Positions 16,104-25,061 of a stretch of DNA of 55,510 nt are shown piece by piece. The translations under genes were made by a program, and so were the position numbers. Position 1 is the first letter of the stretch; each line of letters begins with the position of its first letter. Source of the DNA: Propionivibrio sp. (GTDB taxonomy: Bacteria; Pseudomonadota; Gammaproteobacteria; Burkholderiales; Rhodocyclaceae); assembly GCF_017995515.1 (NCBI RefSeq), contig NZ_JAGOIT010000007.1, positions 1-55,510 of the forward strand, in the 5' to 3' direction. The notes under the pieces are model-generated. The model was given only the letters and a program-made list of their open reading frames with translations, was not told where the DNA came from and ran no database searches.

Positions 16104-17081
16104 ATGTATAAAGAAGAACTGGCCCGGATCGCAACGCTCTATTACATCGACGGGTTGACGCAAGAAGAACTGTCGCGCATGTTCTCGATTTCCCGCGCCA
16201 CGGTGGGGCGTATGCTGCGTCGCGCATTGCAGGAAGGCATCGTCGAGATCCGCGTGCGTCCGAACAACGCCTATGCTGCGGACCTCGAGAAGGCGCTGGT
16301 CGAGCGCTTCGGCATCCAGCGCGCGCTGATTTCGGTCGATCACAAGGACCAGGACAAGCAACGCGAACTGCTCGCCGGTCTGGTTGCCAGCTACCTTGAT
16401 CGCGAACTCGTCGACGGCTCGATCGTTGCCGTCGGCATGGGACGCAACGTCAGCGCGGTGTCGGAGCACGCGATGTCGGCGACGCAGCGGCAATGCACCT
16501 TCGTCAGCGCGATCGGCGGCTCCTATCGCGGCGGTCAGACGATGAACGCCGACCACATCGCCCGGCGCCTGGCTTCGCGCTTTGGCGGCGAGTGCGAGTC
16601 GCTCTACGCGCCGGCGCTCGTCGATGATCCGGAGTTCCGGCGCAAGCTGATCGAGAACGATACCGTGCGCCACACGCTGGACAAGGCGCGCCGCGCGGAC
16701 ATCGCTCTGATCGGCGTCGGTGACATGTCTGAGGACAGTAATATCGTGCGCATGGGCTGGTTCTCGACGCGCGAAATCGCCCAAGCGAAGATGGCCGGAA
16801 CGGTCGGCGACGTCATGGGTTACGACTTCATCGACATTCGCGGAACGCCGTCGGCGCTAGCCATGCAGGGGCGCGTCATCGGCCTGAGCCTGCCGGATCT
16901 GAAGAAGATTCCCAACGTCATCGCGGTTGCCAGCGAACCGACGAAGGTTTCCGGCATTCTCGGTGCGCTCAACGCCGGGGTGGTCGACACCTTGGCGACG
17001 ACGGCGAGCAACGCCATGTCGGTGCTTAATTTTGCCGAAGCCTTGCAAAGTTCAAACGCTTCCGAGGCCGCGGTTAACTGA
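16104..17081 (+). CDS. SorC-family sugar-binding transcriptional regulator
   Basis: This 325-aa regulator has an N-terminal helix-turn-helix (TQEELSRMFSISRATVGRML, about 19-38) followed by a SorC-type sugar-phosphate-binding domain (about 60-312) with segments such as GSIVAVGMGRNVSAV and FVSAIGGSYRGG. SorC proteins, including EryD of erythritol operons, bind phosphorylated sugar intermediates and control linked catabolic genes, usually by repression. Here it probably senses a product of the island's kinase and binds the dyads between kinase and isomerase; both points are inference. It has its own possible -10 (TATACT, 16030-16035) but no clear -35. The start has only a weak GAGAG-like ribosome site, and the protein length is usual. 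Confidence 0.9.
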   Translation: MYKEELARIATLYYIDGLTQEELSRMFSISRATVGRMLRRALQEGIVEIRVRPNNAYAADLEKALVERFGIQRALISVDHKDQDKQRELLAGLVASYLDRELVDGSIVAVGMGRNVSAVSEHAMSATQRQCTFVSAIGGSYRGGQTMNADHIARRLASRFGGECESLYAPALVDDPEFRRKLIENDTVRHTLDKARRADIALIGVGDMSEDSNIVRMGWFSTREIAQAKMAGTVGDVMGYDFIDIRGTPSALAMQGRVIGLSLPDLKKIPNVIAVASEPTKVSGILGALNAGVVDTLATTASNAMSVLNFAEALQSSNASEAAVN

Positions 17082-17250
17082 GTTGCGGGGCGTGTGGGGC
17101 GCGTTCGCAGTCGGCTGTCCTGGGCGTTTGCGCTAAACTTGCAGCCGGTCGCCCCAAAGGTTTGTCGGTTCTTGCTGTCCGTCCGGTCTGGTGGGGTGTT
17201 TTCTCTCTCCTCCTCGTCGGCGTTGCCTACGCAGGCCATTGCGCGCTCTC

Positions 17251-17661
17251 ATGGAAAAGCAACCGTCGGCTTCGGCAGAAACTGAACACACGGCAGCGGA
17301 GGCGTTCGCCGTCCATTGCCTTTGCGCAGAATGGTGCGGAACCTGTCGCGACTATCGTCCGGGCTTTCATGCATTGGCCGGTCAATTCCCCGGCGTGCGT
17401 TTCGTCTGGTTGGATATTGAGGAGCGTGCCGATGACTTGGGCGACCTCGATGTCGAGAATTTTCCGACGCTTCTGATCACGCGTGGTGACGTCGTTTTGT
17501 TCTTCGGCACGATGCTGCCGCACCTCGGGCATCTGCAACGGACGCTCGAAGTGTTTCTCGCGCATAGTCGGGAGGAGAGCCTCGTCTATGCCCACTCCGA
17601 CAGCGAGCGCAGAACGTGGCAGGCGAATGAGGACTTGCGCTCTATTGCGCACCTGATGTGA
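17251..17661 (+). CDS. Thioredoxin-fold protein with CGTC active site
   Basis: From the ATG at 17251 the protein has 136 residues. It contains a thioredoxin active site AEWCGTCRDYRPGF (Cys29, Cys32) and the cis-Pro region in VENFPTLLI, so it is a likely cytoplasmic thiol-disulfide protein. The motif is CGTC rather than CGPC, which should change redox potential. No signal peptide is seen from this start. A longer start at 17191 adds 20 Arg/Cys-rich residues and looks artificial; neither start has a good Shine-Dalgarno. The gene ends 4 nt before the hybrid sensor kinase, so it is probably co-transcribed with it. A role in redox control of the kinase is possible but not shown. Confidence 0.75.
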   Translation: MEKQPSASAETEHTAAEAFAVHCLCAEWCGTCRDYRPGFHALAGQFPGVRFVWLDIEERADDLGDLDVENFPTLLITRGDVVLFFGTMLPHLGHLQRTLEVFLAHSREESLVYAHSDSERRTWQANEDLRSIAHLM

Positions 17662-17665
17662 TGCA

Positions 17666-20197
17666 ATGAGCGAGCGCGCCAGAATCCGCGAGATGCGCAG
17701 CCCGATCCCCAGCGTCCTGCTGGCGGTGGCGCTGGTCATCCTGACGGCGTTGCTCACGTACCAGCTCTGGCTGAGCTACTACGACCAGGTTCGGGCGGCG
17801 GAGGTCAGTACACGCAATCTGGCGTCGATCTTCGAGACCCGTCTCGACATGATCTTGCACCGCACCGACGCAGACCTGGTTGCGTTGGCCAAGGATATTC
17901 CGGTGGCGGCACTGGAGCAGAAGAGCGTTCCCATTTACGCGCGCGAGATTAACGCCAAGCTTGATAGCCGCTTGTTCAGCGTTGAAGAGATGGCCGGTTA
18001 CCGCGTACATGACGCCAATGGCGAGACGCTGTACAGCTCCGACAGCGCACACACGCAACGCGTCAATATTTCCGATCGCACCTACTTCAAGGCGCTGCGC
18101 GAGAGTCCCGATCTTGGTCTGGTCTTCTCCGATGTGGTCACCGGGCGCAGTACCGGCAGGCAGATACTGGTCGTCGTGCGCGCATTGCGCGATGAGCAGG
18201 GAAAGTTCGCGGGTATCGTGCACGGCATGCTCGAGCTTGAGTACTACCGGAAGCAATTCCGGTTGCTCGACCTCGGCAAGGATGGCTTCGTCGCACTGCG
18301 GCGGAGCGACAACCACGCGTTGATCGTCCAGATTCCCGGCGTCGCCAGCGAGGTCAATCAGCGCCTGGGTTCCGATCATCCATTCGTGAAGGGCATCAAG
18401 CCGGGAGAGAGAGCGCTCAATCTGCATTTTGTGGACGCACTCGACGGCCGCTCGCGCATCGCCGGGATTCAGGTCGTGCCGGATTTCCCCTTCTATTTTG
18501 TCGTCGGCTTCGGCCGGAGCGACGTCCTGGCCGGCTGGCGCAGTCAGGTTGTCGTCGTGGCGCTGTCGACCCTGTTGCTCTTCGCGCTGGTCGGGGCGTT
18601 GATGCGGCGGCTCGGGCGGATGCGCGTGCGTGAGGCAGGCATTCTCGACAACCTGGCGCAAAGCGAGACGCAATTCAGCGAACTGGCTCAGCTTGTGCCC
18701 GTCGGTATCGCGCACTTTGATGCCGAAGGACGTTACACCTTCGTCAATAGCCGGCATCACGCACTCACCGGGCGCGGTGTAGAGGATTCTCTCGGCAAGA
18801 AGTGGTCGGAGTTCGTTCATCCGGGCGACCGGAAGAAGATCGCCGATGTCTGGGATCGGACGGTGGCCCCTGCTCACGCCTTTATTTGCGAATACCGCTT
18901 TGTCCGTCCTGATGGTCAGATCACCCATGTCATCGGCGAAGTGCGACCCGAAATCGACAGTACGGGCAAAGTCATCGGCTACATCGTCGCGCAGACCGAT
19001 ATCACCCAGCGCAAGCGCGCGGAAGCCGAACTTCTGGTGGCCAAGCAGCAAGCGGAAAGTGCCAATCTCGCCAAGACGCGTTTTCTTGCCGCGGCCAGCC
19101 ATGATCTGCGTCAGCCGATCCAGGCGATCAATCTGTTTCGTGACGCCTTGGGTCGAACTGCCCTGGACGAAGAGCAGAAGACGATCTGCAATTTCCTCTC
19201 CATGTCGGTGCGCTCGCTCGGCGACCTGCTCTATTCGCTGCTCGACATCTCCAAGCTCGAAGCCGGCCTGGTCGTGCCGCAACTGGAAAGCGTATCGGTC
19301 GAAGATCTGCTCAAGGCGGTCGACGCCGAGTTTTCGCCGATGGCACAGCAGAAGAACCTGCGCTTCAAGCTGTTCTACCCGATCAAGGATCTTGTCTTGC
19401 AGACCGATCCGCGGTTGCTGTTGAGCATCTTGCGCAACCTCGTCGACAACGCGATCAAGTACTCGGAGGCGGGCGGTATTCTCGTCGGCGCACGACGCCG
19501 AGGGCGGGGAATGGTCATTCAGGTTTGGGATACCGGCATCGGCATCGGCGAGCAGTTCGGCGGCCAGATCTTTGATGAGTGTTTCCAGGTCGGAAACTCG
19601 GGCAAGGATCGCAGCAAAGGACTCGGGATCGGCTTGTCCATAGCCCGCCGCACGGCGAACCTGCTGACCGGCGAAGTTACCTACAGATCGCGCCCCGGCC
19701 GCGGTTCGGTGTTTGATATTTGTTTCTCCGAAGCAAGCGTCCGTTCTGCGCCGGACGGCGAAGAGGTGGAGTCAGTCGCCGCGAGGCCGGCGGAGGCTTC
19801 TTTCGAAGAATCGTCCAGCGTGAAAGGATGGTGTGTTGCGGTCATTGAAGACGATCCGGTCGTCGCCAAGTCCGTCGAGATCTCGCTGCAAACGTTGGGC
19901 GTGTCGGTGGACGTCTTCTTCAGTGCCGAAAGCGCCCTGAGTTGCCCAACGCTGTTGGGCGCCGATTTCTATATCTCCGATTTCAATCTGCCCGGCATCG
20001 ATGGCGTCCAGTTTCTGGATCTCCTCCAGCGCGAATCGTCTCGCCCGATCCGAGCCGTGTTGATGACAGGCGAGACCGCGATGGACCAGCTCGAATTCGC
20101 CTCGCGTACGCGTTGGCCAGTCTTGTTCAAACCGGTCGGTCTGAGCAAGCTGCTGGCGTTGATGAGCGAAGCGGCGGATCTGCGCGAAGTGGTGTGA
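17666..20197 (+). CDS. Hybrid sensor histidine kinase (Cache - PAS - HisKA - HATPase - REC)
   Basis: This 843-aa inner-membrane protein starts with a membrane segment (15-35), a periplasmic dCache-like domain (about 40-290, with DRTYFKALRESPDLGLVFSD), and a second membrane segment (293-313). A PAS domain follows (about 333-452), ending in the VAQTDITQRKRAE linker. HisKA has SHDLRQPIQAINLF with His479. The ATPase has NLVDNAIKYS, DTGIGI and GLGIGLSIA. The C-terminal receiver (about 725-840) has VIEDDPVV, the phospho-acceptor in ISDFNLPGIDG and LFKPV. The LRQP variant of the H-box is common in proteobacterial hybrid kinases. It probably passes phosphate through its own receiver and to the response regulator encoded 93 nt downstream. 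Cache domains bind small metabolites such as carboxylates or amino acids; the ligand is unknown. Confidence 0.93.
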   Translation: MSERARIREMRSPIPSVLLAVALVILTALLTYQLWLSYYDQVRAAEVSTRNLASIFETRLDMILHRTDADLVALAKDIPVAALEQKSVPIYAREINAKLDSRLFSVEEMAGYRVHDANGETLYSSDSAHTQRVNISDRTYFKALRESPDLGLVFSDVVTGRSTGRQILVVVRALRDEQGKFAGIVHGMLELEYYRKQFRLLDLGKDGFVALRRSDNHALIVQIPGVASEVNQRLGSDHPFVKGIKPGERALNLHFVDALDGRSRIAGIQVVPDFPFYFVVGFGRSDVLAGWRSQVVVVALSTLLLFALVGALMRRLGRMRVREAGILDNLAQSETQFSELAQLVPVGIAHFDAEGRYTFVNSRHHALTGRGVEDSLGKKWSEFVHPGDRKKIADVWDRTVAPAHAFICEYRFVRPDGQITHVIGEVRPEIDSTGKVIGYIVAQTDITQRKRAEAELLVAKQQAESANLAKTRFLAAASHDLRQPIQAINLFRDALGRTALDEEQKTICNFLSMSVRSLGDLLYSLLDISKLEAGLVVPQLESVSVEDLLKAVDAEFSPMAQQKNLRFKLFYPIKDLVLQTDPRLLLSILRNLVDNAIKYSEAGGILVGARRRGRGMVIQVWDTGIGIGEQFGGQIFDECFQVGNSGKDRSKGLGIGLSIARRTANLLTGEVTYRSRPGRGSVFDICFSEASVRSAPDGEEVESVAARPAEASFEESSSVKGWCVAVIEDDPVVAKSVEISLQTLGVSVDVFFSAESALSCPTLLGADFYISDFNLPGIDGVQFLDLLQRESSRPIRAVLMTGETAMDQLEFASRTRWPVLFKPVGLSKLLALMSEAADLREVV

Positions 20198-20290
20198 CGA
20201 AGAGTGTTTGCTGTTTTGCCGGAGGTGTTCTCCGGCACGAGGGTTGGTGTTAGAGTGCCGCATTCCCAAAGTAACGAATGTTCTGATTTC

Positions 20291-20938
20291 ATGCTCAGTC
20301 TGCTAGTCGTCGAAGACCACGCTTTGGTCCGGGAAGGGCTGGTTCAAACGCTACGTCAACTCGACACAAGCGTCACCGTGCACGAGGCGGCCGATTCCGA
20401 GGCGGCCAACGCGATGCTCGACAGCGGTCTACTGGTCGATTTGATGGTTCTGGACCTGGGGCTTCCCGGTGTCGATGGGCTCTCCTATCTGGTGTCCTTG
20501 CGTCAGCACTACCCGGCGATACCTGTGGTCATACTGTCGGCCTATGATGACGCTCACACGGTCGGGCGGGCGATGAAATGCGGTGCGGCCGGGTTTGTCT
20601 CGAAGACCTACTCCAGCGAGCGCTTGCTGGCCGCGTTGCGGGAAGTGCTTGATGGGCGCGTGTTCCGGCCGGACCTATTGCCGGCCGCCTCGCCGGCAGT
20701 CTTGCCGCGAGTCGCCATCGCCGGCAATGCGGAGCCGGCCGAGTTCGGGCTGACCGAGCGCCAGGCCGAGGTGCTGGGCTTGATGGCTTCCGGCAAATCC
20801 AACCGCGAGATTGCTGCTTTGCTCGGCTTGTCGGAAGGGACGGTCAAGATCCATTTAACCGCCATTTTCAAAGCGCTCGGCGTTACGAGTCGGACCCGGG
20901 CGATGGTGGTCGTGGCGCGCAACGGGATTCGTCTGTAA
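20291..20938 (+). CDS. NarL/FixJ-type response regulator (REC + LuxR HTH)
   Basis: The 215-aa protein has a receiver domain (1-125) with acidic residues in VVEDHALVREGL, phospho-acceptor Asp55 in VLDLGLPGVDG and Lys105 in GFVSKTYSSE. A C-terminal LuxR-type helix-turn-helix follows (about 150-212; LTERQAEVLGLMASGKSNRE and LGLSEGTVKIHL). It should bind DNA when phosphorylated, most plausibly by the upstream hybrid kinase. The ATG at 20291 fits the usual family start directly before the first strand; an upstream in-frame ATG at 20204 would add 29 unrelated residues. No clear Shine-Dalgarno is visible. The last 56 bases overlap the 3' end of the methyltransferase gene on the other strand. Confidence 0.92.
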   Translation: MLSLLVVEDHALVREGLVQTLRQLDTSVTVHEAADSEAANAMLDSGLLVDLMVLDLGLPGVDGLSYLVSLRQHYPAIPVVILSAYDDAHTVGRAMKCGAAGFVSKTYSSERLLAALREVLDGRVFRPDLLPAASPAVLPRVAIAGNAEPAEFGLTERQAEVLGLMASGKSNREIAALLGLSEGTVKIHLTAIFKALGVTSRTRAMVVVARNGIRL

Positions 20939-21809
20939 TCGAGGGAATGTAGTAACAGTACAGGCGCGTCTGCCGTGCATCGTCAACGGCAATGACCTTG
21001 TCGGCGTTTCGTCCCGGGACGGTGAAGGTGTTGCTGATCAATATCGTCCCCGGGCGCATTTCAACGGCGACCTTGCTCCACAACTCAGGCATTGGCGACG
21101 GGGACAGGAAGGCGTAGACCACATCGAATCTGGACAGGTCGACATGCCATAGATCTCCCCAGCGCCAGTCGCAGTTCGGTTGCCGGAGGGTTCGCAGACG
21201 GCCGATAAGCCACGTCATTGGCGCGTTTTCAATGCCTGTAACCCTTAGGCTTGGCAGATCCGGGCCCAACCTTGCGAGTCTGGATACCACACTGCCCAAT
21301 CCGGCTCCGAGGTCGATGAAGTGCACGCCGTGTTGATCCTTGATGACCTTGCCAAGTGCGAGTGCAGTTGCCTTGTTTGAGGTGTAGAGCGGAATTCTCC
21401 CCTCAAGTGCGCCGCGGAAAACCGCCAAGGTCAGAATAAAGGCGGCAAGAAACCAGCCAGGGTCAATGGCAAGCGATGAGGCCATCCAGGCCATCGGAGC
21501 AAAGGTGGCATGAATTGTTCGCCACCACCATGGGTGCCGACTGACACAGGAATACAGCAGTGCCATGCCGCCAATTGCAACGGAAACGCCACGCCATGGC
21601 AGAGGTTCTCCGCGGATTGAGAAGTACGGCAAGGCGAGAAAAAGGACGGATAACGCAGCGGCCGTCTGCAGCGCCAGATGCCGCCGATAATCGAGAGGAA
21701 TTGAGGGCTTCAACGAAATTGACGTGCGGTGAGTGTGAATGGAGTTTCGCAGGTGCCGGGCAAAACGATGAGCCGCAGATGATAACAATTTGATTCGGCA
21801 AGGGTGCAA
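20883..21809 (-). CDS. Membrane-anchored class I SAM-dependent methyltransferase
   Basis: This protein of up to 308 aa has two to three hydrophobic segments in its first half (around AAALSVLFLALPYF, VAIGGMALLYSCV and FLAAFILTLAVF). A Rossmann-type methyltransferase domain follows, with SAM motif I FIDLGAGLGSVVSRLA, then TGIENAPMTWLI and DVVYAFLSPSPMPELW. It resembles an uncharacterised betaproteobacterial family of membrane-linked methyltransferases; substrate unknown. The start is uncertain: the longest frame begins with TTG at 21809 close to the tRNA operon, and the real start may be an internal TTG/GTG some 40 codons later. Its 3' end runs 56 bases into the convergent response regulator gene. 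Confidence 0.75.
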   Translation of the reverse strand: MHPCRIKLLSSAAHRFARHLRNSIHTHRTSISLKPSIPLDYRRHLALQTAAALSVLFLALPYFSIRGEPLPWRGVSVAIGGMALLYSCVSRHPWWWRTIHATFAPMAWMASSLAIDPGWFLAAFILTLAVFRGALEGRIPLYTSNKATALALGKVIKDQHGVHFIDLGAGLGSVVSRLARLGPDLPSLRVTGIENAPMTWLIGRLRTLRQPNCDWRWGDLWHVDLSRFDVVYAFLSPSPMPELWSKVAVEMRPGTILISNTFTVPGRNADKVIAVDDARQTRLYCYYIPSITDESRCAPRPPSPGSDS

Positions 21810-21853
21810 TCCTGTTTTCTATCTGCTACAATGCAGCCCACTCGAAAAACGGT

Positions 21854-21882
21854 TTGACAATCTTGCTTGGGAGCGTCAAAAT
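21854..21882 (+). promoter_or_regulatory. Candidate promoter of the tRNA-tuf operon
   Basis: TTGACA (21854-21859) and CAAAAT (21877-21882) are 17 nt apart, ending 15 nt before the mature tRNA-Tyr. A GC-containing stretch (CGTCGGTTCC) follows the -10, as in stringently controlled stable-RNA promoters. Confidence 0.55.
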
Positions 21883-21897
21883 CGTCGGTTCCGAGTT

Positions 21898-21982
21898 GGA
21901 GGGATACCCAAGCGGTCAACGGGATCAGACTGTAAATCTGACGGCTCTGCCTTCGAAGGTTCGAATCCTTCTCCCTCCACCA
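21898..21982 (+). tRNA. tRNA-Tyr (GTA)
   Basis: An 85-nt class II tRNA. The acceptor arms GGAGGGA and TCCCTCC pair fully, a long variable arm is present, the T-loop reads GGTTCGAATCC, and CCA is encoded (21980-21982). The anticodon GTA is at 21932-21934. It is first in a tRNA-Tyr, -Gly, -Thr, tuf unit equivalent to the E. coli tufB operon, without the leading thrU. Confidence 0.97.
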
Positions 21983-22031
21983 ATAATGCCGCAAGTTGCA
22001 GTGTTTTCGATTTTTGTTGCGGGTGGGTTTT

Positions 22032-22105
22032 GCGGGTGTAGCTCAATGGTAGAGCTGAAGCCTTCCAAGCTTAAGACGAGGGTTCGATTCCCTTCACCCG
22101 CTCCA
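22032..22105 (+). tRNA. tRNA-Gly (TCC)
   Basis: A 74-nt tRNA with acceptor GCGGGTG/CACCCGC, T-loop GGTTCGATTCC and encoded CCA (22103-22105). The anticodon loop CTTCCAA gives TCC at 22064-22066. It is the second tRNA of the tRNA-tuf operon. Confidence 0.97.
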
Positions 22106-22143
22106 GGTTGTGTTTGAAGGTTGTTGTGGGCCGTACGCGGGAT

Positions 22144-22218
<75 letters not shown>

Positions 22219-22272
22219 ATAAAGTTTTGGCGCCAAGAATTATTAACTTTTTAACGTTTTGAGGTACCGGCA

Positions 22273-23463
22273 ATGGCTAAGGCAAAATTTGAACGTACGA
22301 AGCCGCACGTAAACGTTGGCACGATTGGTCACGTGGATCATGGGAAGACGACGCTGACGGCGGCGATCACGACGATCCTGTCGAAGAAGTTTGGTGGCGA
22401 AGCGAAGGCGTACGACCAGATTGACGCAGCGCCGGAAGAAAAGGCGCGGGGTATCACGATCAATACCGCGCACGTTGAATACGAAACCGCCACGCGTCAC
22501 TACGCCCACGTTGACTGCCCGGGTCACGCCGACTACATCAAGAACATGATTACCGGTGCTGCCCAGATGGATGGCGCGGTGCTCGTCGTCTCGGCCGCGG
22601 ACGGCCCGATGCCGCAAACGCGCGAGCACATCCTGCTCGCCCGTCAGGTTGGCGTCCCGTACATCATCGTCTACCTCAACAAGTGCGACATGGTTGACGA
22701 CGAAGAACTGCTTGAGCTCGTCGAAATGGAAGTTCGCGAACTGCTCTCCAAGTACGAATTCCCGGGTGACGACATTCCCATCGTCAAGGGTTCCGCACTC
22801 AAGGCCCTCGAAGGCGACGCCAGCGACATCGGTGAAGCGTCGATCCTGCGTCTGGCCGACGCGCTCGACAGCTACATCCCGACGCCGGAGCGCACGGTTG
22901 ACAAGCCCTTCCTCCTCCCGATCGAAGACGTCTTCTCGATCTCGGGTCGTGGCACGGTTGTTACTGGTCGCGTCGAACGCGGCATCGTCAAGGTTGGCGA
23001 AGAAATCGAAATCGTCGGCATCAAGCCCACGGTCAAGACCACCTGTACCGGCGTTGAAATGTTCCGCAAGCTGCTCGACCAGGGACAGGCTGGCGACAAC
23101 GTCGGCGTCCTGCTGCGCGGCACCAAGCGTGAAGAAGTCGAGCGTGGTCAAGTGCTCGCCAAGCCGGGTTCGATTACCCCGCACACGCACTTCACGGGCG
23201 AAGTCTATGTCCTGTCGAAGGATGAAGGTGGTCGTCACACCCCGTTCTTCAACAACTACCGTCCGCAGTTCTACTTCCGCACGACCGACGTCACGGGGGC
23301 GATCTCCCTGCCGGAAGGAACGGAAATGGTCATGCCGGGCGACAACATCCAGATGACGGTCAAGCTGATCTGCCCGATCGCCATGGAAGAAGGTCTGCGT
23401 TTCGCAATTCGTGAAGGCGGCCGTACTGTCGGCGCCGGCGTCGTCGCGAAAATCATCGAGTAA
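22273..23463 (+). CDS. tufB: Elongation factor Tu, copy 1 (tRNA-linked, tufB position)
   Basis: This 396-aa GTPase brings aminoacyl-tRNA to the ribosomal A site. It shows the P-loop [10 protein letters not shown] (18-27), DCPGH, NKCD and the complete three-domain length, ending VVAKIIE. It lies in the tRNA-Tyr/Gly/Thr-tuf arrangement of the E. coli tufB operon and is followed by tRNA-Trp, secE and nusG. Its nucleotide sequence equals the second copy at 39082-40272 except for T instead of C at 23400 and at 23427; both changes are silent. Flanking sequence differs completely, so gene conversion within the coding region is the likely cause. GAGGT lies about 8 nt before the ATG. Confidence 0.98.
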   Translation: MAKAKFERTKPHVNVGTIGHVDHGKTTLTAAITTILSKKFGGEAKAYDQIDAAPEEKARGITINTAHVEYETATRHYAHVDCPGHADYIKNMITGAAQMDGAVLVVSAADGPMPQTREHILLARQVGVPYIIVYLNKCDMVDDEELLELVEMEVRELLSKYEFPGDDIPIVKGSALKALEGDASDIGEASILRLADALDSYIPTPERTVDKPFLLPIEDVFSISGRGTVVTGRVERGIVKVGEEIEIVGIKPTVKTTCTGVEMFRKLLDQGQAGDNVGVLLRGTKREEVERGQVLAKPGSITPHTHFTGEVYVLSKDEGGRHTPFFNNYRPQFYFRTTDVTGAISLPEGTEMVMPGDNIQMTVKLICPIAMEEGLRFAIREGGRTVGAGVVAKIIE

Positions 23464-23515
23464 GGGAATGTGACTCGGGGCGCACTAGATTCTGGTGCGT
23501 CTTGGTCTCTGCTGC

Positions 23516-23591
23516 AGGGGTATAGCTCAACTGGCAGAGCGTCGGTCTCCAAAACCGAAGGTTGGGGGTTCGATTCCCTCTGCCCCTGCCA
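23516..23591 (+). tRNA. tRNA-Trp (CCA)
   Basis: A 76-nt tRNA with acceptor AGGGGTA/TGCCCCT, anticodon loop CTCCAAA (CCA at 23549-23551), T-loop GGTTCGATTCC and encoded 3' CCA. It lies between tuf and secE, a position shared by many beta- and gammaproteobacteria. It is a standard tRNA-Trp and gives no sign of reading UGA. Confidence 0.97.
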
Positions 23592-23614
23592 TCCCAAATA
23601 TTTAAGCTGACTAA

Positions 23615-23968
23615 ATGGCCGATAAAATCAAGTTTGCGTTGGCGTTGTTGTTGTTGATTGCCGGCGTGGCTGGCTTCTATTTGCTTTCAGAGCAGGCTGC
23701 AATTCTCCGTGTGCTGGCGGTTCTCGCCGGTTTGGCGTCTTCCGTCGCTGTTGCCTGGAATACTGAGCCTGGTCGAGTCTTCTTTGGCTTCGCCAAAGAG
23801 GCGGCTGCCGAGGCAAAAAAAGTTGTATGGCCCTCGCGCAAGGAGACCTTGCAGACCACAGGTTTGGTTTTTGCATTTGTCGTGATCATGGCCCTGTTCC
23901 TTTGGTTGACCGACAAGACCATCGAGTGGGTTCTGTACGACATCATTCTTGGGTGGAGGGGTGCATGA
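23615..23968 (+). CDS. secE: Preprotein translocase subunit SecE
   Basis: SecE (117 aa) clamps the SecY channel of the inner-membrane Sec translocon. Three hydrophobic segments are visible: two near the N-terminus (about 7-24 and 31-48) and the essential C-terminal one (about 84-104). They are separated by the conserved amphipathic region [13 protein letters not shown]. Length fits the three-TM proteobacterial form. It starts 23 nt after tRNA-Trp and overlaps nusG by 4 nt (ATGA), the standard secE-nusG coupling. Confidence 0.96.
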   Translation: MADKIKFALALLLLIAGVAGFYLLSEQAAILRVLAVLAGLASSVAVAWNTEPGRVFFGFAKEAAAEAKKVVWPSRKETLQTTGLVFAFVVIMALFLWLTDKTIEWVLYDIILGWRGA

Positions 23969-24498
23969 GTAAGCGCTGGTATGTAGTGCACGCCTACTCC
24001 GGCTTTGAGAAGAGTGTTCAGCGGGCGTTGCTCGAAAGAGTTCAGCGCCAGGGAATGCAGGATCTATTTGGGCAGGTTCTGGTTCCGGTTGAAGAAGTTG
24101 TCGAACTGAAGTCTGGGCAGAAAAGCATTTCTGAGCGGAAGTTCTTTCCGGGCTATGTGCTTGTCGAAATGGAGATGAACGATGAGTCGTGGCATCTCGT
24201 AAAGAGCACGCCAAGGGTTACCGGTTTTGTGGGTGGCACGGCCAACAAGCCGAGTCCAATCTCCGAAAAGGAGGTTGAGAAGATCATGCAGCAGATGCAG
24301 GATGGTGTTGAAAAGCCCCGTCCAAAAGTGCTGTTCGAGCCGGGTGAGGTGGTGCGGGTCAAAGAAGGGCCGTTCACCGATTTCCATGGTTCGGTTGAGC
24401 ATGTGAATTACGAGAAGAATCGTCTTCGCGTCTCGGTCACCATTTTCGGTCGGGCTACGCCGGTTGAGCTTGAGTTTGGTCAAGTAGAAAAGGCTTGA
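23965..24498 (+). CDS. nusG: Transcription termination/antitermination factor NusG
   Basis: NusG (177 aa) binds RNA polymerase, suppresses pausing and links transcription to Rho and the ribosome. The NGN domain begins [20 protein letters not shown], and the C-terminal KOW domain contains [20 protein letters not shown]. The ATG at 23965 is used because it overlaps the secE stop and gives the family's normal N-terminus; an upstream in-frame start inside secE would add 46 residues. AGGGG precedes it. Confidence 0.97.
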   Translation: MSKRWYVVHAYSGFEKSVQRALLERVQRQGMQDLFGQVLVPVEEVVELKSGQKSISERKFFPGYVLVEMEMNDESWHLVKSTPRVTGFVGGTANKPSPISEKEVEKIMQQMQDGVEKPRPKVLFEPGEVVRVKEGPFTDFHGSVEHVNYEKNRLRVSVTIFGRATPVELEFGQVEKA

Positions 24499-24628
24499 TG
24501 TTGTAGTTTGCAGCGGCGCTCGATTGTTCGTGCGCCGTAGTTCGTTGACCGTACGGTCGCTTTGTTGTTGGGGAGCGCATTTCTTGACTTGAGGTGCGCG
24601 AAAGTACCCGTTTTTAGGAGTAATTTCC

Positions 24629-25060
24629 GTGGCTAAGAAAATTGTCGGCTTTATCAAGCTGCAAGTTCCGGCAGGTAAGGCAAATCCCTCGCCGCCTATT
24701 GGTCCTGCGTTGGGTCAGCGTGGTTTGAACATCATGGAGTTCTGCAAGGCGTTCAACGCCCAGACTCAAGGTCTCGAACCCGGTCTGCCGATCCCGGTTG
24801 TGATTACCGCGTTCGCAGACAAGAGCTTTACATTTATCATGAAGACGCCGCCAGCGACGATTCTGATAAAGAAAGCCGCAGGAATCCAGAAGGGAAGTCC
24901 GAAGCCCCATACCGACAAGGTCGGGAGCCTGACCCGTGCCCAGTGCGAAGCCATTGCGACGCAAAAGATGCCTGACCTGACTGCCGCCGATATGGATGCC
25001 GCAGTTCGTACGATCGCAGGAAGTGCCCGCTCGATGGGTATCACCGTGGAGGGCCTCTAA
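24629..25060 (+). CDS. rplK: 50S ribosomal protein L11
   Basis: L11 (143 aa) forms the GTPase-associated centre on 23S rRNA with L10 and L12. The sequence starts [20 protein letters not shown] and contains [19 protein letters not shown], as in the family. The start is GTG, with TTAGGAG 8-9 nt upstream. The 130-nt gap after nusG contains a GACCGTACGGTC palindrome (24547-24558) followed by a T-rich stretch, which might act as a weak attenuator or as part of the L1-regulated leader. It is followed by rplA after one base. Confidence 0.97.
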   Translation: MAKKIVGFIKLQVPAGKANPSPPIGPALGQRGLNIMEFCKAFNAQTQGLEPGLPIPVVITAFADKSFTFIMKTPPATILIKKAAGIQKGSPKPHTDKVGSLTRAQCEAIATQKMPDLTAADMDAAVRTIAGSARSMGITVEGL

Positions 25061-25061
25061 C

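Noticed and set aside
17642-19282. Long minus-strand open frame opposite the hybrid kinase
   Set aside because: It is antisense to a gene with clear domains throughout; the frame stays open only because of GC-rich codon bias, and its translation resembles no protein.
22243-23238. Minus-strand open frames opposite both tuf genes
   Set aside because: They appear in both identical copies simply because the DNA is identical, and they oppose highly expressed essential genes. No ribosome site or family match.
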